DNA of 64,000 bases from Artemia franciscana. Its lineage: Eukaryota > Arthropoda > Branchiopoda > Anostraca > Artemiidae. The notes beneath the pieces are model-generated. The model was not told where the DNA came from. It ran no database searches and saw only the letters and a program-made list of their open reading frames with translations. This document shows positions 1-12,850 of the stretch, piece after piece. Position 1 is the first letter of the stretch, and every line of letters starts with the position of its first letter. A program made the position numbers and the translations under genes. The DNA lies in contig NC_088880.1 of NCBI RefSeq assembly GCF_032884065.1, positions 33,723,008-33,787,007 of the forward strand, read 5' to 3'.

Positions 1-191
1 CTTCTGTTCCTGGAAATAGTGGAAAAGTCCTTTGATTGCCAAAAAGCCTTTTTTATAGAAAATGGCGGAAAAACCTCTTGTTTGCTGACACAAAACGGTT
101 TTGTGTGTGAAGCATGGAAGTATTGGAGAATGAACGGTTGGGAGCATGCCCTTACTTGACGGGACCATGAAGGCATTTTCCTGGCTCTCGT

Positions 192-691
192 GATTTTTTA
201 AAGGAAAACAATCTATTACGCAACACCCAAAAAAAGTATTCCCTATTAAGTAACATCCAAAGAATTCCTGAAGTAAACAAGCCTTTAAATAATTAACACA
301 TGCATCGCTTAGAAAACATTCTCTATTACGTAGCAAGCACCTGCATCTCTTAGAAAACATTCCCTATTATGTAAAATGCACCTGCACTTTGCCCTGAGCG
401 AGATCGCCATTAAATTTCTTCGTCATTTTAAATCATTAAAGGTAATTTTTTAAAGGAAAACATTCTATTACGCAACACCCAAAAAAAGCATTCCCTATTA
501 AGCAACATCCAAAGAATTCCTGAAGTAAACAAGCCTTTAAATAGTTGACACATGCATCGCCTAGAAAACATTCTCTATTACGTAGCAAGCACCTGCATCT
601 CTTAGAAAACATTCCCTATTATGTAAAATGCACCTGCACTTTGCCCTGAGCGAGATCCCCGTTAAACCTCTTCGTCATTTTAAATCATTAA
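192..691 (+). repeat. 250 bp tandem dimer
   Basis: Two direct copies (about 192-441 and 442-691) of a unit running from TTTTTTAAAGGAAAACA to the AAATCATTAAAGG boundary. Each contains three variants of the phrase CATTCCCTATTA. The same dimer is at 32517-33017, so it predates the block A duplication. No coding signal seen. Confidence 0.9.
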
Positions 692-693
692 AG

Positions 694-1339
694 GAGGAAA
701 AGAGTAGTGGTTATAGGTCCATTTATAGGTATTCAGCCCCGCTACTAATGAGCCATTTTTGAAGTTTCTACGACAAATCCTTCGATATTAAATGCCCTGA
801 TCAAAAAACTAAAAAGTAAATAAATAATTCATTGTGCCCAACATCGTTCTTTGATAGTATATCTGAAAGTCTATCTTATATGATATAAGATAGCCTTATC
901 CCATCCTGCTCCACCTAATACAGCTTTGATTTGGTATGGCCGTGATCTTTTCTTATCTTTCGATTTCTTTTATGTTAGTAGCAATAAGAAAAATTTTGGA
1001 AAAAGTTTTTATTTAATAAGGGCCTGTTAGAATGGGCTTGTCGGCTGGTCAAACCTGGTTTGGATGGCCAAAAAGCCATGTTTTGCTTCACGAGCTGTTT
1101 TTTTTTCTTTTTTTAAACAGCATTTGAGTTAAAAGCATAGATTTTTTACCTGAATAGATATTAGAGATAAGATAATAGATATAAAAAATCAAATAGCAGG
1201 TAAATAGACACCATGTATCTACCCAGGCTGAAGGAATCAATAGTGGACTAGATTAGTTTAGACAATGACCAACCGATTTTACTCCAGTACCGATACTTTA
1301 AATATACTATCAGCCGATACTTGTATCATGATTAAACAA
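694..1339. other. Single-copy-like part of block A, no gene seen
   Basis: AT-rich DNA repeated only as part of block A (equivalent 33018-33654). I see no ORF of note, RNA signature or element terminus. Confidence 0.5.
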
Positions 1340-2967
1340 AAAAAAACAAGTTTTTTTAACTGAAAGTAAGGAGCGACATTAGCACTTAAAATGAAAAAAA
1401 GTTACTTCGTATATGAAAGGGGCTGCTTCCTCATCAACGCCCCGCTCTTTACGCTAAAGTTTGACTCTTTCTTTTAACTCTAATTTTTAAAACAGTAAAA
1501 AACTTTTGCGTAAAGAGCGGGGCGTTGATGAGGAAGTAGTCTCTTTCATATACGAAGTAACTCCTGTTCGTTTTAAGTTTTAATGTCGCTCCTTACTTTC
1601 AGTCAAAAAAACTTGTTTTTTTTTATTTAATTTCTGAACGTTTTTGAATCAATGCATGTTTTGATTTTGGCTCTCCACAGAGGAATAATTAAAACGAAAT
1701 ATACATATTTATTTTTTTGGCTACATGGCTTTCTAATAGTTTTGATCGAGTGATTTTGAGAAAAAAGGAGCGGGGGAGGAAGCCTAGTTGCCCTCCGCTT
1801 TTTTGGTTAATTAAAAAAGCAACTAGAACTTTTTATTTTTTTACGAATGTTTTTATTAGTAAAAGATATACGTAACTTATAAATTAGCTTACGTAACGAA
1901 CTTTTGTATTTTTATTACATATATGAGGGGTTTCACCCCCTCTTCAGTACCTCGCTCTTTACACTAAAGCTTAAATTTTGTCCCAATTCATTAAGAATGA
2001 CCCCTGAATCACAAAAGCCGTAGAATAAATAGTTGAAATTACTATAAATACTTTAGCGTAAAGAGCGAGGTATTAGGAGGAGGTGAGCCCCTCATATGCG
2101 CAAGAATTTCTGTTCGTTTTAAGTTTTAATGCTGCTCCTTACTTCCAGTTGAAAAAACTTTTTCATATTTATTTTTTCATTGTTTTTTTTTTTTTAAATA
2201 ATGCTAGAAAATTCTGCGCTCCCTTAATGGAAATTTTCTTCCCCCATGACAAATTCCCCAATGTAAAGTTCCCCCAACATATCCCCCTCTTCTCAACCCC
2301 TTCCCCCAACCAAAATATCCCCCTGAAACGTCTGTACACTTCCCAATAACCATTACTATATGTAAGCACTGGTCAAAGTTTGTAACTTGTAGCCACTTCC
2401 ACGGGGACTGTGGGGGAGTAAGTCATCCCCAAAGACATAGTTATAAGGTTTTTCGAATAAAATGCCTATCTCAAAATTTTGATCTGTTGTTTTTGAGAAA
2501 ATAATTGGGAGGGGGCCTAGGTGCCCTCCAATTTTTTCAGCCACTTAAAAAGGGCACTAGAACTTTTCATTTTCGTTAGAATGAGCCCCCTTGCAACATT
2601 CTAGGACCACTGGGTCGATACGACCATCCCTGGGAAAAAACAAAGCAAAAAAAAAAACAAATAAAAACACATCCATGATCTGCCTTCTGGCAAAAAATAC
2701 AAAATTCCACATTTTTGTAGATAGGAGCTTGAAACTTCGACAATAGTGTTTTCTAATACGCTGAATCTGATGGTGTGATTTACCCTCATGTGATGGTGTG
2801 ATTTTTTGATGGATAAGACTAAACTGGATGAAACTTATATATTTAAAATCAGCATTAAAATACAATTCTTTTGATGTAGCTATTGGTATCAAAATTCCAT
2901 TTTTTAGAGTTTTGGTTACTATTGAGCCGCTCGCTCCTTACTACAGTTCGTTACTACGAACTGTTTG
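1340..2967 (+). repeat. Hairpin-rich interspersed element, copy 1
   Basis: One end carries AGTAAGGAGCGACATT (about 1365). The other ends in GTCGCTCC-type sequence followed by the palindrome CAGTTCGTTACTACGAACTG (about 2945-2966). Both ends share an inverted AGTAAGGAGCGAC-like motif. Inside are two long near-perfect hairpins (about 1352-1612 and 1905-2155) whose arms each contain CTTTACGCTAAAG and its complement. It encodes nothing recognisable and looks like a non-autonomous foldback-type element. Equivalent copy at 33655-35318. Confidence 0.75.
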
Positions 2968-3183
2968 ATAGGAAAGTGCCGAGAGCTCGTGGAAATAGTC
3001 TTTTGTCTGTCAAAAAATAGTACGTAGAAGTTTAAAAGAAATATGATATGTATATTCAAACCCTGAATCTCATGGATCATGAAAACACAAAAGACAACAG
3101 TAAGAAGAGAAGCAGCTCTAAAAAGAAAGAAAGAAAGAAATAGTTACATCTTCATTACGTCTATTGTTCTTACAGAGAATTAA

Positions 3184-4540
3184 AAAAAGAAACAAGTTCT
3201 TTTAACTGAAAGTAAGGAGCGACATTAAAACTTAAAACGAAGAGAAATTACTTCTTATATGAAATGGGTCGTCCCCTCCTCAACGCCTCACTCTTTATGC
3301 TAAAGTTTTAAATTGTTTTAAAAAGTAGAATTGTGGCAAAGAGTCAAGCTTTAGCGTAAAGAGCGAGGGGTTGCAGAGGTGACAACCCATTTCATATACG
3401 GAGTACTTTTTGTTCGTTTTAAGTTTTAATGTCGCTCCTTACGTTCAGTTAAAAAAAAAATTAGTTTTTTTTAATTAATTTCTGAACGTTTTTGAATTAA
3501 TGCATGTTTGATCTTGGCTCTCCGCACGTAAATTATTAAAATGAAATTTGCATATTAATTCTTTTTTTGTCTAAATGCCTTTCTCTTAGTTTTGATCAGA
3601 CGATTTTGGGAAATAAGGGGTGGGGAAGGAGGCCTAGTTGCCCTCCAATTTTTCGGTTACTTTAAAAGGCAACTAAAACTTTTATTTTTTAACGAACATT
3701 TTTATTAGTAAAAAATATACGTAACTTAAGAATTAACTTACGTAACAAACTTTTATATTCTTATTTTTTATTATGTATATGGGGAGTTTGTCCCCTCATT
3801 AATACCTCGCTCTTTACACTAAATCTTAAGTTTTGTCCCTATTCCTTAAGATTGACCCCTGAATCAGAAAGGCCGTAGAATAAATAGTTGAAATTACTAA
3901 AAATAATTTAGCATAAAGAGCAAGGCATTTTTCTCCTCCTAAATACCTCGCTCTTAATTATGGTTTTCGACTATGTGGAACAAAATTGGCTATCTCAAAA
4001 TTTTTATCCGTTGACTTTGGGAAAAATGAGAGTGGGAGGGGGCCTAGGTGCCCTCCAGTTTTTGGTCACTTAAAAGAGCACTAAAACTTTTTACTTCCGT
4101 TAGAATGAGCCCTATTGCGATATTCTAGGACCACTTGGTCGATACGATGACCCCTGGGGAAAAAAATAAATAAAATAAACACGCACCCATGATGTGTCTT
4201 CTGGCAAAAAATACGAAATTCCACATTTTTGTAGATAAGAGCTTTGAATTTTCGCTGTAGGGTTCTCTGATAAGTTGAATGCGATGGTGTGATTTTCGTT
4301 AAGATTCTATGACTTTTAGGGGGTGTTTCTCCCTATTTTCCAAAATAAGGCAAATTTTCTCAGGCTCGTAACTTTTGATGACAAAGATTAAATTTGATGA
4401 AAATTATATATTTAAAATCAGCGTGAACATCTGATTCTGTTGATGTATCTTTTAGCATCAGTATACCGTCTTTTAGAGTTTCGTTTACTATTGAATCGGG
4501 TCGCTCCTTACTGCAGTTCGTTACCACGAACTGTTTGATT
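3184..4540 (+). repeat. Hairpin-rich interspersed element, internally deleted copy
   Basis: Same family as 1340-2967. A hairpin spans about 3197-3460, and a second (from about 3770) is cut at 3951 by a deletion of about 360 bp relative to 35525-37235. It ends in the palindromic CAGTTCGTTACCACGAACTG near 4516-4538. Confidence 0.75.
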
Positions 4541-5434
4541 ATAGTTCAAAAATGACTAGCTTAATTTTTAGTTAACACTTAGGCATGTTTCAGCCACCCA
4601 GCAAAAAATTTGAAGTCCCGCTTCTCCCCCACCCCCACACTACCTCAAGCTTTGGCTGTATCCCCAAACCTGTGTGTGAAATACTACAGATATGTTATTT
4701 TAATGACTTGGATGCACATACTTTCTTAGATGTTTTTTTTTGTACTTGATAAATACATTGTGTTTCTATTTCTAAAGCAATTCCAACGTAGAGTTTTAGC
4801 TTCACAGAGGCTTAAAATGCCTTAACTTTTCGATGGATTAAATTTGTTGAACACTTTTCTACCACCTTCTCTCCCCTAAAGCTAGAATTTAAGGACATGT
4901 CCTATCTTCAGAAAATCTCCCATGAAACTTCAATTTCTTCTTCAAAAATTATTGTCAAAATATTGCAGATATGCCATTTTTGTAACTTTGCTAAACATGG
5001 TGTCTTTGATTTGCTTCTCTTAAACATAAATCCTAAATATAAACCATTAAACATAAACATAAACATTAAACATTAACATAAAACATAAATCATTAAACAT
5101 AAACATAAATAATATTTGATCTTAAACATAAAATAATACCAAAAGCAGATTTTACAACCAAAACGTTTAGTTTGACTGGAGGGACAATATATATTGCCCC
5201 TGTGCCAATACTAATTTTAAGTCTTCGACCCTCCAGTTCCCTTCTTAAACACAACCTGAAAGTTTTATCTACGGCCCTAGAGCTGTCCCAAAAGTCTAGA
5301 AAAACTAGAATCGTGATAAACTAGATACACATAACATTTTTTTATTCCAGCCTATGCCTCAAGCGATCTTACAAGGACAGCTTCCCCTCCCTCCTCGACA
5401 TTTGCTAAAAAAATTCAACTTTGTAGCCTAAGCT
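4541..5434. other. Block A spacer with (AAACAT)n minisatellite
   Basis: About 5034-5130 is a variable array of AAACAT/AAACATT units, also at 37676-37790 in copy 3. The rest is AT-rich DNA with no gene that I can support. Confidence 0.6.
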
Positions 5435-5679
5435 GTTCCCAAGATATTATGGGTATACAATTTGATAACCTGAAAACATATACTGTGTTTTGATTTTCCT
5501 CACTAGTTAACTGAAGATGGCTTCAGCTTTAGATCTTTTGATGAGTCCTGCTGCCGCATCTTTTATGATGCTGCCGTATCATTTCATGTCACATGTACAT
5601 AGTGTCTTTTTGTTTTACTCATGTCCCTCGCTTCATGCCCTGATGACGTCATGTCACTTCATATACTTGTCTTCTTCAG

Positions 5680-5812
5680 AGTACACTTTCAGACTGCTCT
5701 TGGAGTCTTTGTCTTATGAGAGATCACTAAGGTCTCTCAGATTATTGGACAGTTACGACCAAACATTTCAGTATTTCTTACTAAAGCTTATCTGCGAACA
5801 ATGGCCATTTAG
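5680..5812 (+). pseudogene. Exon-like 133-nt segment, copy 1 (possible host exon)
   Basis: A pyrimidine-rich tract ending TTCTTCAG precedes it, and AG|GTAATT follows, so it looks like an internal exon that starts in phase 1 and ends in phase 2. It is open in the frame that reads EYTFRLLLESLSYERSL. Block A copies at 21858-21990 and 38359-38491 are also exactly 133 nt with the same borders. A longer ORF starts at ATG 5517, but the upstream part is not open in the other copies. I do not recognise the product. It could equally be non-coding duplicated DNA. Confidence 0.35.
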
Positions 5813-6573
5813 GTAATTTATGGACAATGTCTCTAGGGCTATGGGAAAGATTTTGATCTGCTACTGATTTCTGTTTTCTTCCTTTTCTTTGAATTTTTTT
5901 ACGATCAACCCTTTCGTAAAAAGTTGCGGGGGGAAATTGTTTTTGGTTCTCCATTGGCTCATTGCCGGGCCCAGTTTTGGATTGGTTTTCTTTAGCCCAA
6001 AGACTTTAGGATATAAGTGGGAGCTGATTTGAAAAATTAGTCCTTTTTGGGCCCCAATTATTTACGTGGGGGGGGGGGATCGGTCGAACCCCTTGGCCCA
6101 AAATCTTACAGCTGTGAGTTTCAAAGTAATCCGGAACAAACAAATTTCTTCCAGCTTCTAGGCTCCATTCTCTGCCCCTTCTCACACAAAAATATGCTAT
6201 CATCCTCACGAAGAGAACAATTTTTGATAGTCTTGAGCCACTCGAAACCAGAAACCAAGCATTCTCCTTTGTTTACACTTTAAAGCTTATATGTAAACAA
6301 CGAGCAATTTGCAGCTTTAACCCCCCTTGCCCCAGGGGCTGCAGGGGTTTTTTCATCCAAATCATCTTATCAAAATCTTGACCAGATATTTTGGGGGACT
6401 ACGAGGGTGGGATAGCAAAGAAGACAAAAGAGGTGGACTGGTTGTCCTCCAGACATTTTTGACTCTTAATAAGAGCAATGGAGCTTGAAATTTCTGGTCA
6501 AGTGATCCCCTTCCCTGGTTTCTACAGCCATCCCATCAATAAGAAGGCTTAGAGTGTTTTTTTCACACTTAGA

Positions 6574-6790
6574 AAAAGTTTAGAAGAATAGGAAAATAAG
6601 AATGCAAACCAAGATTAGAATATTGGAAGCTACAGGGATGACAGCGGTCAAATAGAGCTCTGAAGCATGGGTACTCTGAAAAGCGGATGAAGATTTGGTA
6701 GATGTAAGGTGGGTTGGCCTTAGGGGCCTGGTGCTGCGATGAGTTGTTAGTAGTAGTAGTAGTAGTAGTAGTAAGAAGGTGGTGTAAAAA
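6574..6790 (+). mobile_element. Non-LTR retrotransposon 3' end, internally deleted, with (TAG)n tail
   Basis: The translated stretch reads KIRMQTKIRILEA, then SSEAWVL and KADEDLVDV, the region C-terminal to the reverse transcriptase core in a common arthropod LINE family. It then jumps to VGLRG near the C-terminus, so the part between is deleted. An in-frame stop interrupts it. The end is (TAG)9 at about 6747-6773, and related elements at 22745 and 41968 have the same tail. Confidence 0.7.
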
Positions 6791-6889
6791 ATAATTAAAT
6801 AACACTGTTTGTGAGACTAATGATGATGTTAAGCCTTTTGTATATTACAAAAAATCTATAAATATATAAAAATAAGTTGTTTGTTTGTG

Positions 6890-7225
6890 TGTTGACTGAC
6901 GTCATGCATATTTGTCGACTGACGTCATTATGAGGATTGAGCATTATTCCGTCATGAAGTTGTTTGTCGACTGATGTCATGTTTTTCGACTGACGAAATT
7001 ACAGACCGGGACACCGGGACACAAATGACGACCGGGACACCGGGACACAGGGGATATATATGACGACCGGGACACTCATAGAGAAATTACAGACTGGGAC
7101 ACTGGGACACAAATGACGACCGGGACACAGGGAACATAAATGACGACTGGGACACAGGGGATATAAATGACGACCGGGACACTCATAGAGAAATTACAGA
7201 CTCAGACAACTTATTTTTATATATA
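6890..7225. mobile_element. Helitron-derived subterminal repeat fragment
   Basis: Holds repeated GTCGACTGACGTCAT units (6896-6985) and then irregular repeats of GACGACCGGGACAC and its variants to 7225. The same two modules flank the Helitron helicase fragments at 8935-9250, 11700-11880 and 12360-12480. No coding part is present here. Confidence 0.65.
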
Positions 7226-7239
7226 TATATAGATAGATT

Positions 7240-7680
7240 TCTACAACCATCTCTTCAATAAGAAGGGGATGGGAGAAAAAACATAAATAATTAACTGACA
7301 AGAAATGAAAGGTACATGGCTTTTTACTTAATCCACTCCACAGTGGTATATAATACTGTTTCTAATGCTATTAGTAAAGATTAGGCTTTTGTACCACATT
7401 CAAAAATTAATCCGTATGACCAAGATTGGTAACAAAACAAACATATAACTCATTTATGGTACATTTCTGCACCATCTCTTCAATAAGAAGGTGATGGGAG
7501 AAAAAACACAAATAATTAAACAACAGTACATGAAAGGCACATGGTTTTCTACTTAATCCGTGCCACGGGGCTATATAACACTCTTTCTGATACTAATAAC
7601 TCTATGGTGGCTTTTGTGCCACCTTCAAAAAATTGGTGCGTATGACTAAGATTGGTAACAAAACAAAACTGAACCAAAAT
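7240..7680 (+). repeat. About 220 bp tandem repeats associated with retrotransposon ends
   Basis: Two units, each running from ATCTCTTCAATAAGAAGG through a TACTTAATCC phrase to GATTGGTAACAAAACAAA. Related units follow the LINE end at 42000-42560 and recur at 43540-43980, so they may be variable-number 3' untranslated repeats of that element. Confidence 0.6.
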
Positions 7681-7734
7681 CATTGCTGAAAAATTGTTGA
7701 AAATTTTAGGGTGTCAATCATAATCATATTAGTT

Positions 7735-7995
7735 TCTTCAGGTTTTGAGTTTGACTCGGTTATTTATTGTGATTTCTGTTCTTTTTGGGTTTCATTTGTT
7801 TAATGGTGGTAATTTATGGTAGTTTTATGCTTGGAAAATTATTCGACTTTATTTGTGCTCATTTTAGATTTAGTGTAGCTCTACTTTTCTTTGAAAAACT
7901 TCTTTCGTGATTTTTTTAAAATTAGTGTATATAAAATATTCAGTTTATTTTTATTTAATTTTTCTCAAAATTTTTAAACCTTTTGGATATTTTGA
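7735..7995 (+). repeat. Interspersed repeat related to 13050-13270
   Basis: Shares the series GAGTTTGACTCG, TTTGGGTTTCATTTG, GGTGGTAATTTATGG and AACTTCTTTCGTGATT with 12985-13270, 26165-26480 and 46960-47130. An inverted partial copy lies in 25725-25865. No ORF; class unknown. Confidence 0.6.
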
Positions 7996-8478
7996 GGAGG
8001 AAGTTGAGCTAATAAAACGACTATGCAAATCATAATGCTTAATACTTTAATGTTTGTGTGGATTAGATTTTAGAGGATTAGATTTTTCATATTCATTTTT
8101 GGATAAAAGTATATTTCTATGTACAGATTGATGTTTCGATTCATATTTTGTTTTTCAAAAAAAGAAACAAAGTAAATCAGAATATAATATAGAATACATT
8201 TTAATGTTTTAATACCGAAAAAAAGTACTACGGAATTAAAATAATACGGCGAAATAACTCATGTATCGGAATAACAAAAGAAAAATATTAAGAAAACAAG
8301 CCTAACTAAGTAAAGAAGAAAATTGAAATGATCAAATTCATGATTGGAAAATAATCCATTGCTTTGCTGAACCCTCAGTCCCATCCTTTAAGGAAAAAAC
8401 AAATCAGCTATTATTATAAATTTTCTTTTGAAATTCTGTGAACTTTTTGAACTGTTGGAAGAACAAAATAAACCCATA

Positions 8479-8553
8479 CCTTGTGATGGCGTAGTGGATA
8501 AGCGCTGTTCTCATGATCAATGGGTCAGCGGTTCAATCCCCCGTGTCGCAAGG
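8479..8553 (+). tRNA. tRNA-like sequence, probably a tRNA pseudogene or SINE head
   Basis: 75 nt with a full 7-bp acceptor-type stem (CCTTGTG with CGCAAGG), an A-box-like TGGCGTAGTGG, a D-stem GCGT/GCGC and a B-box-like GGTTCAATCC. The anticodon stem is weak and the T-stem has mismatches, so it is unlikely to be a working tRNA. The duplicate at 25246-25304 has lost 16 nt across the anticodon region but keeps the acceptor stem and both boxes. No 3' tail is evident. Confidence 0.45.
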
Positions 8554-8794
8554 AAGGAAATTCTATTAACTCTTCTTTCTAATTTTTTTTCCTTCCGTTT
8601 GAGTCACTTTCTATATCTGTTTCTTTTTCTGTCTCCTCCCCTCCCTACCTGTAAAAGTCTAAACACTACTGCGTCACTAGCATTTTATTAAAAGTATATG
8701 TCATGAACAGTCCTCGGAAAGGACTAATAAATTCAACTTAATAATGGATATATAATAATATTGACTGCTGAAAGCTCAGCAACTCCGTACAAAA

Positions 8795-8933
<139 letters not shown>

Positions 8934-9254
8934 TAAATAAGTTGTTTGTCTGTCTGTTGACAGACGTCATGTTTGTGTGTCGACTGACGTCATGTTTGTC
9001 GACTGACGTCATTATAAGGATTGAGCACTATGCCGTAATGAAGTTGTTTGTCAACTGACGTCATGTTTGTCGACTGACGAAATTACAGACCGGGACACAA
9101 ATGACGACCGGGATACTCGAAGAGAAATTACAGACTGGGACACAGGGACACAAATAACGACCGGGACAAAGGGAATATAAATGACGACCAGGACACATGG
9201 ACACATCTACAATGGGGATGCCGGGGGGCATAGGGGGGATATATAAATGACGAC

Positions 9255-9612
<358 letters not shown>

Positions 9613-9670
9613 ACCCCAACACCTAGTTGGAGGGGTATACACTATATATATATACTAGGTATACACCTAG

Positions 9671-10140
<470 letters not shown>

Positions 10141-10315
10141 GACCATTTCCTTTGTTGCCGTCGTCATTTATATATCCCCCTGTGCCCCCCGGCGTCCCCG
10201 TTGTAGTTGTGTCCCTGTGTCCGGGTCGTCATTTATATTCCCTGTGTCCCCGTCGTCATTTGTGTCCCGGTGTCCCAGTCTGTGATTTCTATTTGAGTGT
10301 CCCGGGCGTCATTTA

Positions 10316-10500
10316 TATTCGTCAGGATATTGTAGGGCATCGTAGCATCGATGAGTTTAAGCAATTCTTGTCAACTGATTGTTTCGCCTATAAAGAATAT
10401 TATCTCGAGGTAAGAACTGATCATCGACCACAACGATTGCCACTTTGTTGATAGTTGCGTATCAGGAGGCATCAATTCGATTGCTGTTTTTAAGCAGAAG
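10316..10500 (-). pseudogene. Helitron Rep/Hel internal fragment
   Basis: The reverse strand reads CYDALQYP, the conserved phrase at the start of the Helitron-like N-terminal domain, preceded by the equivalent of 57410-57580. It is truncated right after this motif by CCGGTCGTC-type repeats. An intact version of the motif is at 57350-57412. Confidence 0.6.
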
Positions 10501-10620
10501 CACTAAATTATTATTTTTGTGGAAAAGATGATATATATAAATATATATATATATATTTTCTTTTTAGTTTTTTTGTAGTTTTTACCTTTTTTAGTTTTTT
10601 TCTTCTTTTGTATTAATGCT

Positions 10621-10698
10621 AAAGCCAAGGTTCAAACCTGGAGCCTCTCGGACCTAGAACCTGAAACATAACGCTTTACCAGCTCAGCTACTTCGGCG
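10621..10698 (-). tRNA. tRNA-like sequence with long variable arm (pseudogene)
   Basis: The reverse strand starts GCCGAAGTAGCTGAGCTGG, a good A-box context, and has a long extra arm as in Leu/Ser tRNAs and a B-box-like GGTTTGAACC. The 3' acceptor strand is short by about one base and no clean anticodon stem is seen. It lies inside the Helitron cluster, so it may be captured sequence. A 72-codon ORF crosses it in the same direction; which of the two is meaningful is unclear. Confidence 0.35.
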
Positions 10699-10839
10699 TG
10701 AATACATTCGTTTTGAGCAGCTTCCTCGGGTGTTGCCATTGTAGGTTCTTCAGTCATTTTACAATTAGAAATTTCTCTTTCAACGGTCTTCTTACAATTA
10801 AAAATTCGTCTTTGAACGATATTCTTAAATACCTGTGTC

Positions 10840-11000
10840 CTGGTCGTCATTTATATTGCCTGTGTCCCGGTCGTCATTTGTGTCCCGGTATCCCAGTCTG
10901 TAATTTCTCCTTGAGTGTCCCGGTCGTTATTTATATTCCCTCTGTCCCGGTCGTCATTTGTGTCCCGGTCTGTAATTTCTCTTTGAGTGTTTTTTCTTTT
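10840..11000 (-). repeat. Helitron-associated CCGGGACAC minisatellite
   Basis: Imperfect direct repeats of GTGTCCCGGTCGTCATTT with spacer variants TATATTCCCT and GTGTCCCGG. The same array occurs at 10200-10320, 56690-56970, 62130-62400 and, inverted, 7000-7220, 9090-9270 and 12360-12480. Apparent ORFs through it are by-products of the repeat. Confidence 0.7.
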
Positions 11001-11079
11001 TAGTATTTTTTAGTTTTTTACATTTTTTCTTTTTTCAGTTTTCTTTTTCTTCTTTATTTTTCAGCTTCACTATGAAATA

Positions 11080-11300
11080 CATATCGCCGAACCTTTGTTT
11101 TTTTAACTAAAATCTGGTAGGCATTGATGACCTTATCCAAGTCAAGATCCCAAACCCAATCATCATCGCTATCATTTTCAGTTTTGGTATGTTTTGACTC
11201 TCGCTGTCCAGGTGGATCTTCATCTAACTGCGCGGTTTTGCGTTCTTTGCCATTGTAAGTTCATCAGTCATTTTAAACTTAAACATTAATAGATTTCTAC
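11080..11300 (-). pseudogene. Helitron-associated acidic coding fragment
   Basis: The reverse strand reads NDSDDDWVWDLDLDKV. The related DSDDDWIWDFDLDTDD lies at about 57645-57710, upstream of the Helitron Rep-like motif. This suggests an N-terminal acidic segment of the same Helitron protein. It is broken by a stop near its start. Confidence 0.45.
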
Positions 11301-11904
11301 GTGAACATATATGTCTTAAATATCTTTAATGACGTCACCGTCATAGCAAAAATGACGACAACTAACTTGATGAGGCCAGTCGACACAGAAACATGACGTC
11401 ACCTGATCCACAGACAGACAACTTATTTATATATATATAGATAGATATAATTCTAAAATTGTCAGGTAATTTTCTATTTTGAAATAAAAACTAAAAATTA
11501 TTGCTCAGACAACATAAATATTTTTGATATTTACATAATAGCTTTAGTGGTTCTGGACTGAAAACTAAATATGCTAATCAAATTGGGAATTACAATCTTT
11601 TAGGTTGAAAAGGCAGATCCATTGGAATCATGAGAATGCGTGGAATAAGAAAAGCCTCACCCTCAAAAGGCCCTGTCAGGATTGTTGCCTCTATTACGTT
11701 ATAACAGACATAACACGTCATTTGTGTCCCGGTGTCCCGGTCTGTAGTTTCGTTAGTCGACAAACATGACGTCAGACGACAAACAACTTCATGACGACAT
11801 ACAGCTCAATCCTTATAATGACGTCAGTCGACAAACATGACGTCAGTCGACACACAAACATGACGTCAGTCGACAGACAGTCAAACAACTTATTTTTATA
11901 TATA

Positions 11905-12213
<309 letters not shown>

Positions 12214-12479
12214 ATATTCACAGGTGGTACACAGGGACACAACTACAATGGCGCGTAACTAATATGGCGCAAAAAAAGCTATAAAAAGAAAAAACCTAAA
12301 AAGAAAAAAACTTAAAAAAAGGAAAAAAATAAAAAAAGGTAAAAAACTAAAAAGAAAAAACACCGGGACACAAATGACGACCGGGACACAGGGAATATAA
12401 ATGACGACCGGGATACAGGGACACAACTACAACGGGGACGCCGGGGGGCAAAGGAGGATATATAAATGACGACGGAGAC

Positions 12480-12850
12480 ACAGGGAATGTTCAATTAGCA
12501 ATCACCATCAACAAAGCTCAAGGGCAATCATTAAAATAATGAGGTATAGATCTGAATACGGATTGTTTTTCTCATGGACAATTATATATTGCATGTTCAA
12601 GAGTCGCTAAACCTGGCAATCTATTTATATACACAGACAATGGGACAGCGAAGAATGTTGTATATTCGCAAGTTTTACGTAGTTAATAACATATATATAT
12701 CCATCTATATGCACAGGTGGGACACAGGGACACAACTACTATGGCGCGTAACGACTTACGTGCGCGGGGGAGGCTTGGGGGGGTTGGGGGTGCAAAGCGC
12801 CCCAACCAACTAGGTGTTGGGGTGGCACGAAGTGCCACCCCAACAGCTAG
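12480..12850 (+). mobile_element. Helitron helicase C-terminus and 3' terminus
   Basis: Reads ITINKAQGQS, HGQLYIACSRVAKPGN and [13 protein letters not shown], then stops. About 160 bp of 3' sequence follows, with a perfect 14-bp hairpin (12815-12845) and CTAG|T. The helicase is broken by two stops, and Rep and upstream helicase parts are lacking, so this is a non-autonomous relic. Confidence 0.85.

Larger units (their letters stand above)
1..6877 (+). repeat. Segmental duplication block A, copy 1
   Basis: Base 1 aligns with 32325 and the match runs collinearly to 6561 (copy 3: 39246). The right part (5435-6877) also matches 21576-23056. The copy is about 361 bp shorter than copy 3, and almost all of the difference is one deletion at about 3951. 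The block contains a 250 bp tandem dimer, two hairpin-rich interspersed elements, an (AAACAT)n minisatellite, a 133-nt exon-like segment and a retrotransposon 3' end. The left border is cut by the window. The alignment was made by eye; the percentage identity was not computed. Confidence 0.9.

Noticed and set aside
7000..7220. CRISPR-like direct repeats of CGACCGGGACAC
   Set aside because: Irregular spacing, no unique spacers, eukaryotic context, and shared with Helitron internal minisatellites.
10632..10850. 72-codon frame across the tRNA-like sequence as a Helitron protein
   Set aside because: No corresponding frame in the other Helitron fragments here; the C-terminal residues are just the translation of the tRNA-like bases.
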